Of a stretch of 64,000 bases of DNA, positions 27,875-37,388 are shown piece by piece. The position numbers and the translations under genes were made by a program. Position 1 is the stretch's first letter. Every line of letters begins with the position of its first letter. The notes under the pieces are model-generated. The model saw nothing but the letters and a program-made list of their open reading frames with translations, did not search any database and was not told where the DNA came from. The stretch covers positions 310,001 through 374,000 of the forward strand of contig CAVXLN010000008.1 in NCBI GenBank assembly GCA_963762435.1. Direction: 5' to 3'. This DNA comes from JAXDMU01 sp963762435. GTDB lineage: Bacteria > Pseudomonadota > Alphaproteobacteria > ATCC43930 > CGMCC-115725.

Positions 27875-29689
27875 ATGACCGCCAAAATACGCCAATTGCC
27901 GACCATCCTGGTCAATCGCATCGCTGCCGGCGAGGTGGTCGAGCGACCGGCCTCGGCCGTCAAGGAGCTGGTCGAGAACGCGCTCGATGCCGGTGCTGCT
28001 CGCATCGAGGTGGCGCTGCGCGAGGGCGGCCAGAGCCTCATCGTCGTGACCGATGATGGCGGCGGCATGGATCGTGACGGGCTGACGCTCGCGGTCGACC
28101 GGCACTGCACCTCGAAATTGCCGGATGACGATCTGACCCGGATCGCGACCTTGGGCTTCCGCGGCGAGGCGTTGCCGTCCATCGGCGCCGTCGCCCGCCT
28201 CACCATCACCAGCCGCCTGGCCGGCTCGGCCGAGAGCTGGAGCCTTGCGGTCGAAGGCGGGCTCAAGGGCCAGCCCATGCCGGCCGCCCATCCTGCTGGT
28301 ACGCGGGTCGAGGTGCGCGACCTTTTCTACGCGACGCCGGCACGCCTCAAATTCATGAAGACACCGCGCACCGAGCGCGACCAGGCGGTCGATATGGTGA
28401 AGCGCCTCGCCATGGCGCATCCGCAGGTGGGTTTCACGGTCAGCGAGGATGAGCGCGTGCTCCTGCGCTTGCACGCCGCCCCGCTGATCGAGACCGGCGA
28501 TCCGGTCAAGGAACGCCTCAACCGCCTCGCCGCCATCCTTGGCCGCGACTTCGCCGAGAATGCGCTGGCGATCGAGGCCGAGCGCCAAGGCCTCCGCCTC
28601 ACCGGCTTCGCGGGCTTGCCCACGCTCAACCGGCCGACCGCGCGCGAACAATATCTCTTCGTCAATGGCAGGCCGGTGCGCGACAAGCTGCTGAACGGCG
28701 CCGTGCGCGGGGCCTATCAGGATTTCCTGGCCGGCGACCGGCATCCCATGGTGGCGCTCTTCGTCGATCTCCCGGCCGAGGAAGTCGATGTCAATGTCCA
28801 TCCGGCCAAGGCCGAGGTCCGGTTCCGCGATCCCGGCCTCGTGCGCGGCCTCATCGTCTCGGCCCTGCGCCATGCGCTGACCGACGCCGGGCATCGCGCC
28901 TCCACAAGCGTCGCGGCCGCCACGATCGGCGCCTTCCGTCCCGTCTACGGGCAGCACGGCACCTATCCGATCCGGCCATCAATGCCGGCCGGCCTAGCCG
29001 AGGCGGCCGCCGCCTTCTACGCCCCTGAGCCTTACGGCGCCGAGCCGCGCTTCGATCTCGGCGCGCCCAGTGCCGCTCCCGCCGGCGCCGTGCCCGCGGA
29101 TCTCCCCACCTATCCGCTCGGCGTCGCGCGCGCCCAGCTCCATAACACCTATGTCGTGGCCCAGACGGCGGACGGCATCGTCATCGTCGATCAGCATGCG
29201 GCGCATGAAAGGCTCGTCTATGAGCGCATGAAGGCCGCCCTCGCCGAGGGCGGCGTCAAGCGCCAGGCGCTGCTGCTGCCGGAAATCGTCGAGCTCGAAA
29301 GTGCCGCGATCGATGGCCTGCTGGCGCGCGCCGACGAGCTCAAGGAGCTCGGCCTCGTCATCGAAGGCTTTGGTCCCGGCGCCGTCATTTTGCGCGAGGT
29401 GCCGGCATTGTTGGGCGACGGCGATGTCGCCGGCCTCGTCAAGGATCTGGCCGACGAGCTCCTCGAGCTGGGGGCCGCCTTCAGCCTCAAGGAAAAGCTC
29501 GAATCCGTGTGCGGCACGCTCGCCTGCCACGGCTCGGTCCGCGCCGGTCGCCGCCTCAATGCCGAGGAGATGAACGCGCTGCTGCGCCAGATGGAGGCGA
29601 CGCCGCATTCCGGCCAGTGCAATCACGGTCGCCCGACCTATGTCGAGCTCAAGCTCGGCGACATCGAAAGGCTGTTCGGAAGACGCTAG
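27875..29689 (+). CDS. mutL: DNA mismatch repair protein MutL
   Basis: 604 residues. The N-terminal GHKL ATPase has IAAGEVVERPASAVKELVEN, DDGGGM and TLGFRGEALPSI. The C-terminal dimerisation domain carries the endonuclease metal motif DQHAAHERLVYE, matching DQHA(X)2E(X)4E, and the CNHGRPT segment. It couples MutS mismatch recognition to strand removal and, having the motif, probably nicks DNA itself. This fits the usual absence of MutH in alphaproteobacteria. The Pro/Ala-rich linker lies at about 345-410. The stop overlaps the convergent MmcQ/YjbR gene by four bases. Confidence 0.97.
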   Translation: MTAKIRQLPTILVNRIAAGEVVERPASAVKELVENALDAGAARIEVALREGGQSLIVVTDDGGGMDRDGLTLAVDRHCTSKLPDDDLTRIATLGFRGEALPSIGAVARLTITSRLAGSAESWSLAVEGGLKGQPMPAAHPAGTRVEVRDLFYATPARLKFMKTPRTERDQAVDMVKRLAMAHPQVGFTVSEDERVLLRLHAAPLIETGDPVKERLNRLAAILGRDFAENALAIEAERQGLRLTGFAGLPTLNRPTAREQYLFVNGRPVRDKLLNGAVRGAYQDFLAGDRHPMVALFVDLPAEEVDVNVHPAKAEVRFRDPGLVRGLIVSALRHALTDAGHRASTSVAAATIGAFRPVYGQHGTYPIRPSMPAGLAEAAAAFYAPEPYGAEPRFDLGAPSAAPAGAVPADLPTYPLGVARAQLHNTYVVAQTADGIVIVDQHAAHERLVYERMKAALAEGGVKRQALLLPEIVELESAAIDGLLARADELKELGLVIEGFGPGAVILREVPALLGDGDVAGLVKDLADELLELGAAFSLKEKLESVCGTLACHGSVRAGRRLNAEEMNALLRQMEATPHSGQCNHGRPTYVELKLGDIERLFGRR

Positions 29690-30120
29690 GTTTTGACGGA
29701 CCCCTCAGCCAGTTCCGCCCGCTGCTTGCGGGTGAGGCCGGTGCAGACCTGATCGTAGGAATGCGCCGCCAGCCGCTCGATCTCCTCGGCCGGCACGTCG
29801 GCGTCGAGATCCACGCTGATCCAGAACCGCCGGTCCAGGTGAGAGCGGTGGCCGACCCCCGTGTATTGGGCGCGCAGCGCCTCCGCCAAATGCGGGTCGC
29901 ATTTCAGGATCACGTTCTGGGCGCCGCGGATCGACAGGATCGCAAACATTTTGCCCACCACCTTGTAGATCAGCACCAACGGCACGGTTCCCCTGGACGC
30001 GGCCATAGGCTGCCCCTGTGCTCCCGGCTTGTTCTCCAGGACGGATTTGAGGGCGGCGGTTTGCGGGCCGAGGTCGCCTGACGCGACGTGAGGCGTCGGT
30101 CTTGCGTTCGGGGTGGTCAT
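29686..30120 (-). CDS. MmcQ/YjbR-family protein
   Basis: 144 residues from the ATG at 30120; upstream sequence belongs to the regulator gene. The CyaY-like fold is recognisable from VPLVLIYKVVGKMFAILS, VILKCDPHLAEALRAQY and HRSHLDRRFWISVDL, followed by AAHSYDQVCTGLT. Family members are small cytoplasmic proteins sometimes described as DNA-binding, with no firm function. It is coupled (ATGA overlap) to the winged-helix STAND regulator, so it may work with it. Confidence 0.85.
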   Translation of the reverse strand: MTTPNARPTPHVASGDLGPQTAALKSVLENKPGAQGQPMAASRGTVPLVLIYKVVGKMFAILSIRGAQNVILKCDPHLAEALRAQYTGVGHRSHLDRRFWISVDLDADVPAEEIERLAAHSYDQVCTGLTRKQRAELAEGSVKT

Positions 30121-32666
30121 GCCGGCACCGAGGTTCTCGGCGAAACGAGATGCTCGAAAGCATAGGCGACCGCGCGAGGTTCGTTCCACCGCGCCCCTTC
30201 GGCTGCGTAAACCTGAATATCGGTCGACGAAAGTTCCGTCTCGAGCAGTTCCAAGAGGCGGTCGTGGATGATCTGTTCGGTTCCTTGTCGGATCTCGCCG
30301 CCGCCGGCATAGCCGGCATCGACGAATCCCAAGAGCCGGGCAGCCTCGACAGATCGGCCCTCGAGAGCGCCGAGGAGCGCCCACAGTTGCAGCAAGACCC
30401 TGACGATGTATCCGCCCTCCTCTCGCGCCACCGACAAGGCCTCGGCCGCGATCGGGCGGGCTTCCCAGGGATCGTCCTGGACGATCAAGTATGAGGCCAG
30501 GTTGAGCAGGGGATAGGCAAGATAATGACGCTGCTCGTCTGATCGAGCGCGGCTTACCGCGCCCCGTCCCAGCTCGATCGCTTGTGCAACGTCGCCGAGA
30601 TTGAACTCGACTTCTGCCAGACACAGTAAAATATTACCTTCTCGTGTTACATCTTCCATTTCCCGGGCCAGATCGAGCGCGCCGGTGTATAGGCGTCGAG
30701 CCTCAGCGTAATCATTCGTGATGAGCGAGAGAGTGCCCAATGAATTGAGGGTATTGTAAAGCGCACGTTTGTAGTCGGTTGAAATGAGCAGATGATGGGC
30801 CTCGCTCAAGGCCGCCTTTGCCTCTTCATTCCGCCCGAGGTAGGCATAGAGGCCACCGATGCTGGCGAGCGTTGCGCCAAGGTGGGGTTGATCCGCAACT
30901 TGGCGGTAAAGCGCCGCCGACTTCTCCAAGAGCGGCAGCGCTCTCAGGCTATCGGAGAACCAGAGCAGAGCCGTCTGTCGCAGCAGCCCTGCCGCGATGG
31001 CCGGGGGCGTCTCTGCGTCCAGGAGGGGCATTGCCTGTTCCGTGTAGCGCCTGCCCTCCGCGATGAGCCCGAACCGCATCAAAAGGAGCGCCGCGACGCC
31101 GGCCAACGCCACGGCGATCTGCGCTCGGTCCCGATCGGCCAGCGCCCAGTCAAGGGCCGCCCGAACGTTATCGATCTCCGGCCGATAGAGCCTCTGCAAT
31201 TCCGCGTATGGCGTCGTTTCCCATGCCTCGGAGACTCGGTTGAACAGTTCGGTGAAATATCGTGCGTGGCGCTCGGCCACCGTCTCGAGCTCGCCGCTCT
31301 CCTTCAGCCTCTCCCGCGCGTAGAACCGCAGGGTTTCCAGCAGCCGATAGCGCGGCCGGTCGCCCTGTTCGAGCGTCAACAGCGACTTGTTGGTCAACCG
31401 GCCGAGGATATCGACGATGTCCCAGCGATCGGCATCGTCCGCCCCGGCAACGGCGACGGCGGCATCGAGAGAAAAGGTGCCGGCAAAGACGGCGAGGCGG
31501 CGGAACACAAGCTTGTCCGCTTGATCGAGCAGCCCATGGCTCCATTCCACCGTCTCGCGCAGCGTGCGGTGGCGAATTTCGCCAAGTTGTTGGTGGGATT
31601 TCAAGAGGCGAAGCCGCTCGTCGAGGCCGGCGCGCAGCTGGTCGACGCCAAGCAAGGGGACGCGAGACGCGGCCATTTCGAGGGCCAGAGGAATTCCGTC
31701 GAGGTGTCGGCAGATTTCCGCCACACTACTGGCATTTCCAGCATCGAGCGCGAAGTCCCGGTCCGCCGAACGCGCACGCTCGACGAAGAGTGCCACCGCA
31801 CCGAAATCGGCAATGTCAGTGGCACCAGGAGGGGGGAGTGCCAGCGGGCGAAGGCGATAAATCTGCTCAGCGGAGATGTGCAGATTCTCCCGGCTGGCGG
31901 CGATCACCGAGAGGTCGGGAGCGCGCTTCAGAAGTGCCTCGATCAGGGCCCCTGTGGCGCCGATGACATATTCGCAATTGTCGAAGATCAGCAGTCGCTG
32001 CTGTTTCGCGATCGCGGCAGCGATCGTCTCGACCGAAGCCTCGGTGCTCCCCAGCAGCACACCCAGCCCCGTCGCGGTCGCGCTTATCACCAGGGCGGGA
32101 TCGGTTACGGGTGCCAGATCGACCAGCCATACGCCATGGATAAATTGGCCGAGCACCTGCCGGCCGAGCTCTATGGACAGCCGGGTCTTGCCGACGCCAC
32201 CCGGGCCGATCAGCGTGACCAGCCGGTTGCGGGCGAGGCACTCCTCGAGCTCGGCCAATTCGGCATCGCGCCCGATGATCCTCGTCAAGGATTGCGGCAG
32301 GTTGGTGGGAGGCGAAGCCGAGGGCTGCTCCATCGCCGGAGCACTGAGCGGCCCGATAAAGCGATAGCCGCGGCCGCGCTGGGTCTCGATGAAGCGGGGA
32401 CTGGCGCTCTTGTCGCCGAGGGCGGTGCGGATGGCGAGGATATAGCTCTTCAGCACGTCAGGCTGAACATGCACGTTGCGCCAGACCGCCGTCAGCAGCT
32501 CGTCATGGCTCACCAGCCGGCCCGGATGCTCGACCAGATACCGGAGAACATCGAACGCCTTCGGCGTGAGCTCGAGACGCTCGTCGATGCCGGCACGATT
32601 TCGTCGCCAGACGCACAGATTAGTGACGTCGATCCGAAATGCTGAGGTTTCGGCCATATCCGTCAT
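30117..32666 (-). CDS. Winged-helix / STAND ATPase / TPR regulator
   Basis: 849 residues. The N-terminal OmpR-type winged helix (about 8-106) ends in RFIETQRGRGYRFIG. A STAND/NB-ARC-type ATPase follows, with Walker A GPGGVGKT at 154-161 and Walker B LLIFDN ending at Asp229. The conserved SRENLHI and GIPLALEMAASR helices are present, then helical TPR-like repeats to the C-terminus. This is the layout of AfsR/CadC-related signal-integrating regulators, in which nucleotide exchange and oligomerisation respond to a ligand. The TPRs are cytoplasmic and no membrane helix is seen. It is divergent from the livKHMGF transporter with 174 bp between, so it may regulate those genes (inference). Confidence 0.93.
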   Translation of the reverse strand: MTDMAETSAFRIDVTNLCVWRRNRAGIDERLELTPKAFDVLRYLVEHPGRLVSHDELLTAVWRNVHVQPDVLKSYILAIRTALGDKSASPRFIETQRGRGYRFIGPLSAPAMEQPSASPPTNLPQSLTRIIGRDAELAELEECLARNRLVTLIGPGGVGKTRLSIELGRQVLGQFIHGVWLVDLAPVTDPALVISATATGLGVLLGSTEASVETIAAAIAKQQRLLIFDNCEYVIGATGALIEALLKRAPDLSVIAASRENLHISAEQIYRLRPLALPPPGATDIADFGAVALFVERARSADRDFALDAGNASSVAEICRHLDGIPLALEMAASRVPLLGVDQLRAGLDERLRLLKSHQQLGEIRHRTLRETVEWSHGLLDQADKLVFRRLAVFAGTFSLDAAVAVAGADDADRWDIVDILGRLTNKSLLTLEQGDRPRYRLLETLRFYARERLKESGELETVAERHARYFTELFNRVSEAWETTPYAELQRLYRPEIDNVRAALDWALADRDRAQIAVALAGVAALLLMRFGLIAEGRRYTEQAMPLLDAETPPAIAAGLLRQTALLWFSDSLRALPLLEKSAALYRQVADQPHLGATLASIGGLYAYLGRNEEAKAALSEAHHLLISTDYKRALYNTLNSLGTLSLITNDYAEARRLYTGALDLAREMEDVTREGNILLCLAEVEFNLGDVAQAIELGRGAVSRARSDEQRHYLAYPLLNLASYLIVQDDPWEARPIAAEALSVAREEGGYIVRVLLQLWALLGALEGRSVEAARLLGFVDAGYAGGGEIRQGTEQIIHDRLLELLETELSSTDIQVYAAEGARWNEPRAVAYAFEHLVSPRTSVPA

Positions 32667-32840
32667 GCCCGGAATTCCCCCTGGCCTCGCTCCCGGACAC
32701 TATATTAGGCCGAGAGAGCGGCCATGGGATACGGCCTCCGCGCGGGTGCCGATTCCAGCTTTGCCCGTCGGAAACGCAAACGGCTCTTCCGTCCATCCGC
32801 GATCCGATTTAGAGCTTAAGGAAATTGCGGGAGGGTTGAG

Positions 32841-34094
32841 ATGTTGCGCAGCATATTGTTGGCGCTGGGTTTCCTGGCGTTCGCCGCGATCGGCAGTGCC
32901 GCCTATGCCGCCGATGCGCCGGCCGAGATCAAGATCGGGCATCTCCATGCCAGCTCTGGCCGCTTCGCCAGCATCTCCATGCCGGCTTATTATGGCCTCA
33001 AGCTCTGGGTCGACGAGACCAACAAGGCGGGCGGCGCCTTCGTCAAACCCTTCGACAAGAAGATCCCGCTGAAGCTCATCTCCTATGACGATCAGAGCAA
33101 CCCGGGTACTGCCGCCAGCCTGATCGATCAGCTCATCACCCAGGACAAGGTCGATATCCTGGTCTCGGATTCGGGCTCGGTGCTGACGGCGGTCTTCGTG
33201 CCCATCGCCAAGGAGCATCAGATGCTGCTCTTCGACATGACCGGCACGGGGGCGGCCTTCTTCACCAAGGACAACCCTTATATCGCGCTGCTGGCCGACC
33301 CGGTTTCGACCGTCTGGCCCAAATACATCGCCGATTTCCTGAAGGCGGACGGGCCCAAGGCCGGCATCAAGAAGATAGCACTGCTCTATTGCACCAATGA
33401 TTTCACCGGCACCCAGGCGAATGCGCTGCGCGGCTTCATGAAGGAGCAGGGCTCGCCGGTCGAGATCGTCTATGACCAGGGCATCCCGACCGACACGTCC
33501 AACTACACGACCCTCATCAACAATATCGCGGCGACGGAGGCCGATGCGGTGATCGCACTGGGCTATGTCGGCAACGACATCGCCTTCCTGCGCAATCTTC
33601 AGGATTCGGGCACCAAGTTCAAATTCGTCTTCACGATCTATTCCGGCCTCGAGACCGATGCGGTGGTGAAGGCGGTCGGACCCGAAGGTGTGACCAACAT
33701 GTTCACCTACATCACGCCGGCGGTGATCCCCTACAAGGCCGATGTCGGGCTCGGCCTCACCGATTACAGCGCGCTCTGGCACAAGACCTATCCGAATGAA
33801 GGTGTCGAGTTCGGCTATAATTCGGTCGCTGGATATACCAGCGGCTTGCTGATCGGCCAGGCGCTTGCCGATACCGACAGCATGGCGCAGCTCGATCTCC
33901 GCAAGGCGGTCTTCGCCCAGTCGGGCAAGCTCAAGACCATCGATGGCGAGTTCCAGCTCGACGAGACCGGCGCCCAGATCGGCGAGATCACGCCCTTGGG
34001 CCAGCTCTTCCCGGACGGCAAGGGCGGGGTCAAGACGACAGTGGTCTTCCCGCACGAGCTCGCCACGGGCGAACCCGTCTACAACAAGCCCTAG
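32841..34094 (+). CDS. livK: Branched-chain amino-acid-type ABC transporter substrate-binding protein
   Basis: 417 residues with a Sec signal peptide ending at AYAADAPAE. The periplasmic-binding type I (LivJ/LivK, Peripla_BP_6) fold is indicated by IKIGHLHASSGRFASISMPA, ISYDDQSNPGTAASLIDQLI and DGEFQLDETG. The ribosome site GGGAGG precedes the ATG. It captures a small amide or amino-acid-like solute for the HMGF components encoded directly downstream. The precise ligand is not predictable, as this family also binds urea, short amides and aromatic acids. First gene of the operon. Confidence 0.93.
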   Translation: MLRSILLALGFLAFAAIGSAAYAADAPAEIKIGHLHASSGRFASISMPAYYGLKLWVDETNKAGGAFVKPFDKKIPLKLISYDDQSNPGTAASLIDQLITQDKVDILVSDSGSVLTAVFVPIAKEHQMLLFDMTGTGAAFFTKDNPYIALLADPVSTVWPKYIADFLKADGPKAGIKKIALLYCTNDFTGTQANALRGFMKEQGSPVEIVYDQGIPTDTSNYTTLINNIAATEADAVIALGYVGNDIAFLRNLQDSGTKFKFVFTIYSGLETDAVVKAVGPEGVTNMFTYITPAVIPYKADVGLGLTDYSALWHKTYPNEGVEFGYNSVAGYTSGLLIGQALADTDSMAQLDLRKAVFAQSGKLKTIDGEFQLDETGAQIGEITPLGQLFPDGKGGVKTTVVFPHELATGEPVYNKP

Positions 34095-34110
34095 CGGCGG
34101 GCGGGCGCCC

Positions 34111-34986
34111 ATGCTGTTCCACGCCATCCTGACCGGGCTGGTGTTCGGCCTCTATTTCACCCTCATCGGGTTGGGACTGAACCTCATCTTCGGCGTCATG
34201 CGCATCGTCAATCTGGCACATGGCGATTTCCTGATGCTGGGCGCCTATGCCGCCTTCTGGCTGTTCACGCTCCTGGCCTTCCACCCGCTCGTCTCGGCGC
34301 TGGTGGTGTTCGTCGTCTTCCTCATGCTGGGATTGCCGATCTATTACCTGGTGGTGCCTCGGCTCCAGCTCTCGCGCGATGCCGAGATGCTGTCGCTCAT
34401 CCTGTTCTTCGGCCTGTCGCAGATCATCGAGGCGCTGGCCGGCATCGCCTTCGGGGCGTCGGAACGCTCGATCCCAAGCCGCGTGCTGGGCGGCGGGTCG
34501 GTCCATATAATGGGCCAAGGCGTGCCGGTCGCCTGGCTCTATAGCGGGGCAGTCTCGGCCTTGTGCGTGCTCGGCATCTATCTCTATCTCTACCGCACCC
34601 GGCTCGGCACTTTGACCCGCGCCGTCATGGTCAGCCGCGACGAGGCGCTCGCCACCGGCATCGATGTCGACCGCGTCTCGGCCTTGGCCTTCGGCATCGG
34701 CGTGGCGCTGGCCGGTGTTTCGGGCGTCTTCGCCCCCTTCATGTTCGGCAGCATCACCCCGCCGATGGGCGCGGAGATCAATGTCGCCGCCTTCGCCGTC
34801 ATCGTGCTGGGCACGCTCGGCAATCCGGTCGGCACCGCCTTGGGCGGCATGATCTATGGCGTGTCGCTGATGCTGATGCAGACCTATCTCGGATCCTGGG
34901 CCAATCTCTTGCCCAATCTCCTCCTCATGGCGGTCCTTCTGGTCCGGCCACAGGGGCTGCTCGGCCGCCGGGTCCGGCATGCCTAG
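34111..34986 (+). CDS. livH: ABC transporter permease, LivH type
   Basis: 291 residues from the ATG at 34111, 16 bases after livK. It has about eight membrane helices. Family motifs are GLGLNLIFGVMRIVNLAHGDFLMLGAY (residues 22 onward) and ATGIDVDRVSALAFGIGVALAG, the permease segment that contacts the ATPase. One of two permeases of the branched-chain-amino-acid-like importer. It overlaps the livM start by eight bases. Confidence 0.93.
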   Translation: MLFHAILTGLVFGLYFTLIGLGLNLIFGVMRIVNLAHGDFLMLGAYAAFWLFTLLAFHPLVSALVVFVVFLMLGLPIYYLVVPRLQLSRDAEMLSLILFFGLSQIIEALAGIAFGASERSIPSRVLGGGSVHIMGQGVPVAWLYSGAVSALCVLGIYLYLYRTRLGTLTRAVMVSRDEALATGIDVDRVSALAFGIGVALAGVSGVFAPFMFGSITPPMGAEINVAAFAVIVLGTLGNPVGTALGGMIYGVSLMLMQTYLGSWANLLPNLLLMAVLLVRPQGLLGRRVRHA

Positions 34987-35902
34987 CCGCGCGATCAAGG
35001 ATGCGGCCCTGGTCGCGCTGCCCGTCCTGCTCCTCCTCGGCCTCTTGCCGCTGGTCTATTCCAACCAGCTGATGCTGTTCAATTTCATCCTGTTCCTGAT
35101 TCTGGCGCAGGGGCTGAACATCATCTATGGCTTCACGGGATTCCTGCCCTTCGGCTATGTCGGATTCTATGGCGCCGGTGCCTATGGCTTCGCACTCGCC
35201 GTCATGCATTGGCACTTGCCGCCGGCCGGCGCTCTCGCGGTGGCGGGTGCTGCGGCGCTCATCGTGGCATTGGTGCTGACGCCATTGCTGCGCCTCTCAG
35301 GCGCCTATTTCGCGATCGCCAATCTGGCGGCGGCCCAAGCGCTCTATCAGATCGTCTCGAACCCGGCACTCGAGGACATCACCAAGGGTCCCTACGGCGT
35401 CCGGCTCGACGCCGTCTTCGCGCCTGGCATGAGCTATGCGACGGCCTTGGGTGTGCTCGCCGCCACCTTCGGCCTCGTCATCTGGCTCCGGAACTCGAAT
35501 TTCGGCCTATCGCTCCGGGCCATCCGCGAGGACAATATCAGCGCCGCCATGGCCGGCGTGTCGGTGGTCAAGAGCCGCACCATCGCCTGGCTGCTCTCGG
35601 CCCTTGTCGCCGGTCTCGCCGGCGGCGTCTTCGCCTGGCACATCTCGGTCTTCTATCCGGAGGCGGCATTCGATTTTTCGATCGGCATCTTCGCCATCGT
35701 CTTCACCCTCTTCGGCGGGGCGGCGACGCTGGCCGGGCCGATCTTCGGCGTGATCATCCTCTATGGCATCTACAATTTCATCGGCATCTCGGTGCCGCAA
35801 TATTTCCAGCTGATCTACGGCATTCTGATCGTGGTGCTGGCGCTCTTCCTGCCGAACGGCCTCAGCTCCCTTCTGACAAGGCGAGGCATCCGTGTCCCCT
35901 GA
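34979..35902 (+). CDS. livM: ABC transporter permease, LivM type
   Basis: 307 residues with multiple membrane helices. Motifs are FILFLILAQGLNIIYGFTGFLPFGYVGFY in the first half and SNFGLSLRAIREDNISAAMAGV, the EAA-like cytoplasmic loop that couples to the ATPase. It is the partner of the LivH-type permease. It overlaps livH by 8 bases and livG by 11, showing tight translational coupling through the operon. Confidence 0.93.
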   Translation: MPSRAIKDAALVALPVLLLLGLLPLVYSNQLMLFNFILFLILAQGLNIIYGFTGFLPFGYVGFYGAGAYGFALAVMHWHLPPAGALAVAGAAALIVALVLTPLLRLSGAYFAIANLAAAQALYQIVSNPALEDITKGPYGVRLDAVFAPGMSYATALGVLAATFGLVIWLRNSNFGLSLRAIREDNISAAMAGVSVVKSRTIAWLLSALVAGLAGGVFAWHISVFYPEAAFDFSIGIFAIVFTLFGGAATLAGPIFGVIILYGIYNFIGISVPQYFQLIYGILIVVLALFLPNGLSSLLTRRGIRVP

Positions 35903-36617
35903 GACGCCGATCCTCGAGGTCGACAAGCTGGTGAAGCGCTTCGGCGGCTTCCGCGCGCTGGACGGCATCAGCTTCGCGCTCAAGCCGGGCGAGGTGCTGG
36001 GCCTCGTCGGTCCGAACGGCTCGGGCAAGACCACCTGCATCAATGTCGTCTCGGGCCTCCACGCGCCCGATGGCGGGGCCGTCCGTTTCAAGGGCAGGTC
36101 GATCGGCGGTACCGGCTCGCATCTCCTCGCGCGTCAAGGCATCAACCGCACCTTCCAGTCGCCGCACGCCTTCCTCGGCATGAGCGTGCGCGAGAATGTC
36201 CAGGTCGCGGCCACCTATGGCAGGTCGTCGCCGGAGCCGCTCGACCTCATGGCGCTCCTGGCCTCGCTCGAGCTCGACACGCTCGCCGACCGGCCGGCGG
36301 AGGAGCTCAATACTGCGCAGCAGAAAAAGCTCGATCTCGCCCGCGCCCTTGCCACGGCCCCCACGCTGCTCCTCGTCGACGAACTGGCCGCCGGCCTGAA
36401 CCCGGCCGAGCTCGCCCGCCTGGCCGACCGGCTCAAGGCCCTTGCCGACGGCGGCGTGGCACTGCTGGTGGTCGAGCACCTGCTGGGCTTCATCGACCGC
36501 CTGACCGACCGGGTCATCGTCATGAATGCCGGCCGCGAGATCTTCGAGGGCCCGCTGGCCGCGGCGACCCGCGATCCGGAGGTGACGCGCGTCTTCCTCG
36601 GAGGCGGCCATGGCTGA
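35892..36617 (+). CDS. livG: ABC transporter ATP-binding protein, LivG type, with degenerate signature motif
   Basis: 241 residues. Walker A is GPNGSGKTT, the Q-loop is NRTFQSPHAF, Walker B is LLLVDELAAGL with the catalytic Glu, and the switch His is in VVEHLLG. The ABC signature, normally LSGGQ or LAYGQ, reads LNTAQ, with both glycines lost. In a LivG/LivF dimer this would weaken one of the two ATP sites and leave the other normal. The start codon is GTG. Overlaps livM by 11 and livF by 8 bases. Confidence 0.92.
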   Translation: MSPETPILEVDKLVKRFGGFRALDGISFALKPGEVLGLVGPNGSGKTTCINVVSGLHAPDGGAVRFKGRSIGGTGSHLLARQGINRTFQSPHAFLGMSVRENVQVAATYGRSSPEPLDLMALLASLELDTLADRPAEELNTAQQKKLDLARALATAPTLLLVDELAAGLNPAELARLADRLKALADGGVALLVVEHLLGFIDRLTDRVIVMNAGREIFEGPLAAATRDPEVTRVFLGGGHG

Positions 36618-37317
36618 GCTCCTCGAAGCGCGCGACCTCGTCTCGGGCTACAACAAGGTCCAGGTGCTGTGGGGCGCGCACCTGACCGTGCGCGAGCGCG
36701 AGAGCGTGGTCCTCCTGGGCGTCAACGGCGCCGGCAAGACGACCCTGCTCAAGGTCCTGCTGGGCCTGATGCCGGCCTGGCAGGGCCTGATCACCCTCGC
36801 GGGCGAGGATGTGACCTCGCTCCGCACCGATCGACGCGTCCGGCGCGGCATCGCCTATATGTCCGAGATGGGCGTCTTCGCCGGCCTCACCATCGAGGAG
36901 AATATCCGCATCGGCGGGCAGTTCGCCGAGAAGCGGGCGCTCGAGCGAAGGGTTGCCGAGCTCTTCGAGACCTTCCCCGACCTCGCCGGCCGGCGCAAGG
37001 CGCTCGCGGGTAGCCTCTCCGGCGGCCAGCGCAAGATGCTCGGCATCGCCAAGGCGCTCGCCGGCGGCCCGCGCCTGCTCGTCATGGACGAGCCTTCGGC
37101 CGGCCTCTCACCGCTTTTCGTCAGCGAGGTCATTCGCATCCTTGGCCAATTCCGCGAATCGGGTCTTTCTTTCCTCATTGCCGAGCAGAATGTCGCCTTT
37201 CTCGACCTCGCCGACCGCGTCTTCACGCTCGAGCGCGGCCGTACCGGCTTCTCCGGAACCGTCGCCCAGCTTCATGCGGACGACGCGCTGCATCGGGCCT
37301 ATTTTGGGCTCGGTTAA
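36610..37317 (+). CDS. livF: ABC transporter ATP-binding protein, LivF type
   Basis: 235 residues. Walker A is GVNGAGKTTLL, the signature is LSGGQRKML (canonical), Walker B is LLVMDEPSAGLSP, and the H-loop position is occupied by Gln in IAEQNVAF, as is usual for LivF. It forms the ATPase heterodimer with the upstream LivG-like protein. Last gene of the five-gene operon; a hairpin at 37339-37356 lies downstream. Confidence 0.94.
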   Translation: MAELLEARDLVSGYNKVQVLWGAHLTVRERESVVLLGVNGAGKTTLLKVLLGLMPAWQGLITLAGEDVTSLRTDRRVRRGIAYMSEMGVFAGLTIEENIRIGGQFAEKRALERRVAELFETFPDLAGRRKALAGSLSGGQRKMLGIAKALAGGPRLLVMDEPSAGLSPLFVSEVIRILGQFRESGLSFLIAEQNVAFLDLADRVFTLERGRTGFSGTVAQLHADDALHRAYFGLG

Positions 37318-37338
37318 GCGGACGCAGTGACGTGAGAC

Positions 37339-37356
37339 GCCCGGCATCTTCCGGGC
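37339..37356 (+). terminator. Hairpin downstream of the liv operon
   Basis: GCCCGG and CCGGGC form a perfect 6-bp stem with a 6-base loop 21 bases after the livF stop. Flanking TGACG and CGTCA add outer pairing. There is no T-run, so termination would be weak or need Rho. Confidence 0.4.
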
Positions 37357-37388
37357 CGTCACACGGAAAGATAAAGGACAAACCGAAA

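Noticed and set aside
30792..32645. Rightward frame (617 residues) opposite the winged-helix STAND regulator
   Set aside because: The opposite strand encodes a continuous multidomain regulator; this is a shadow.
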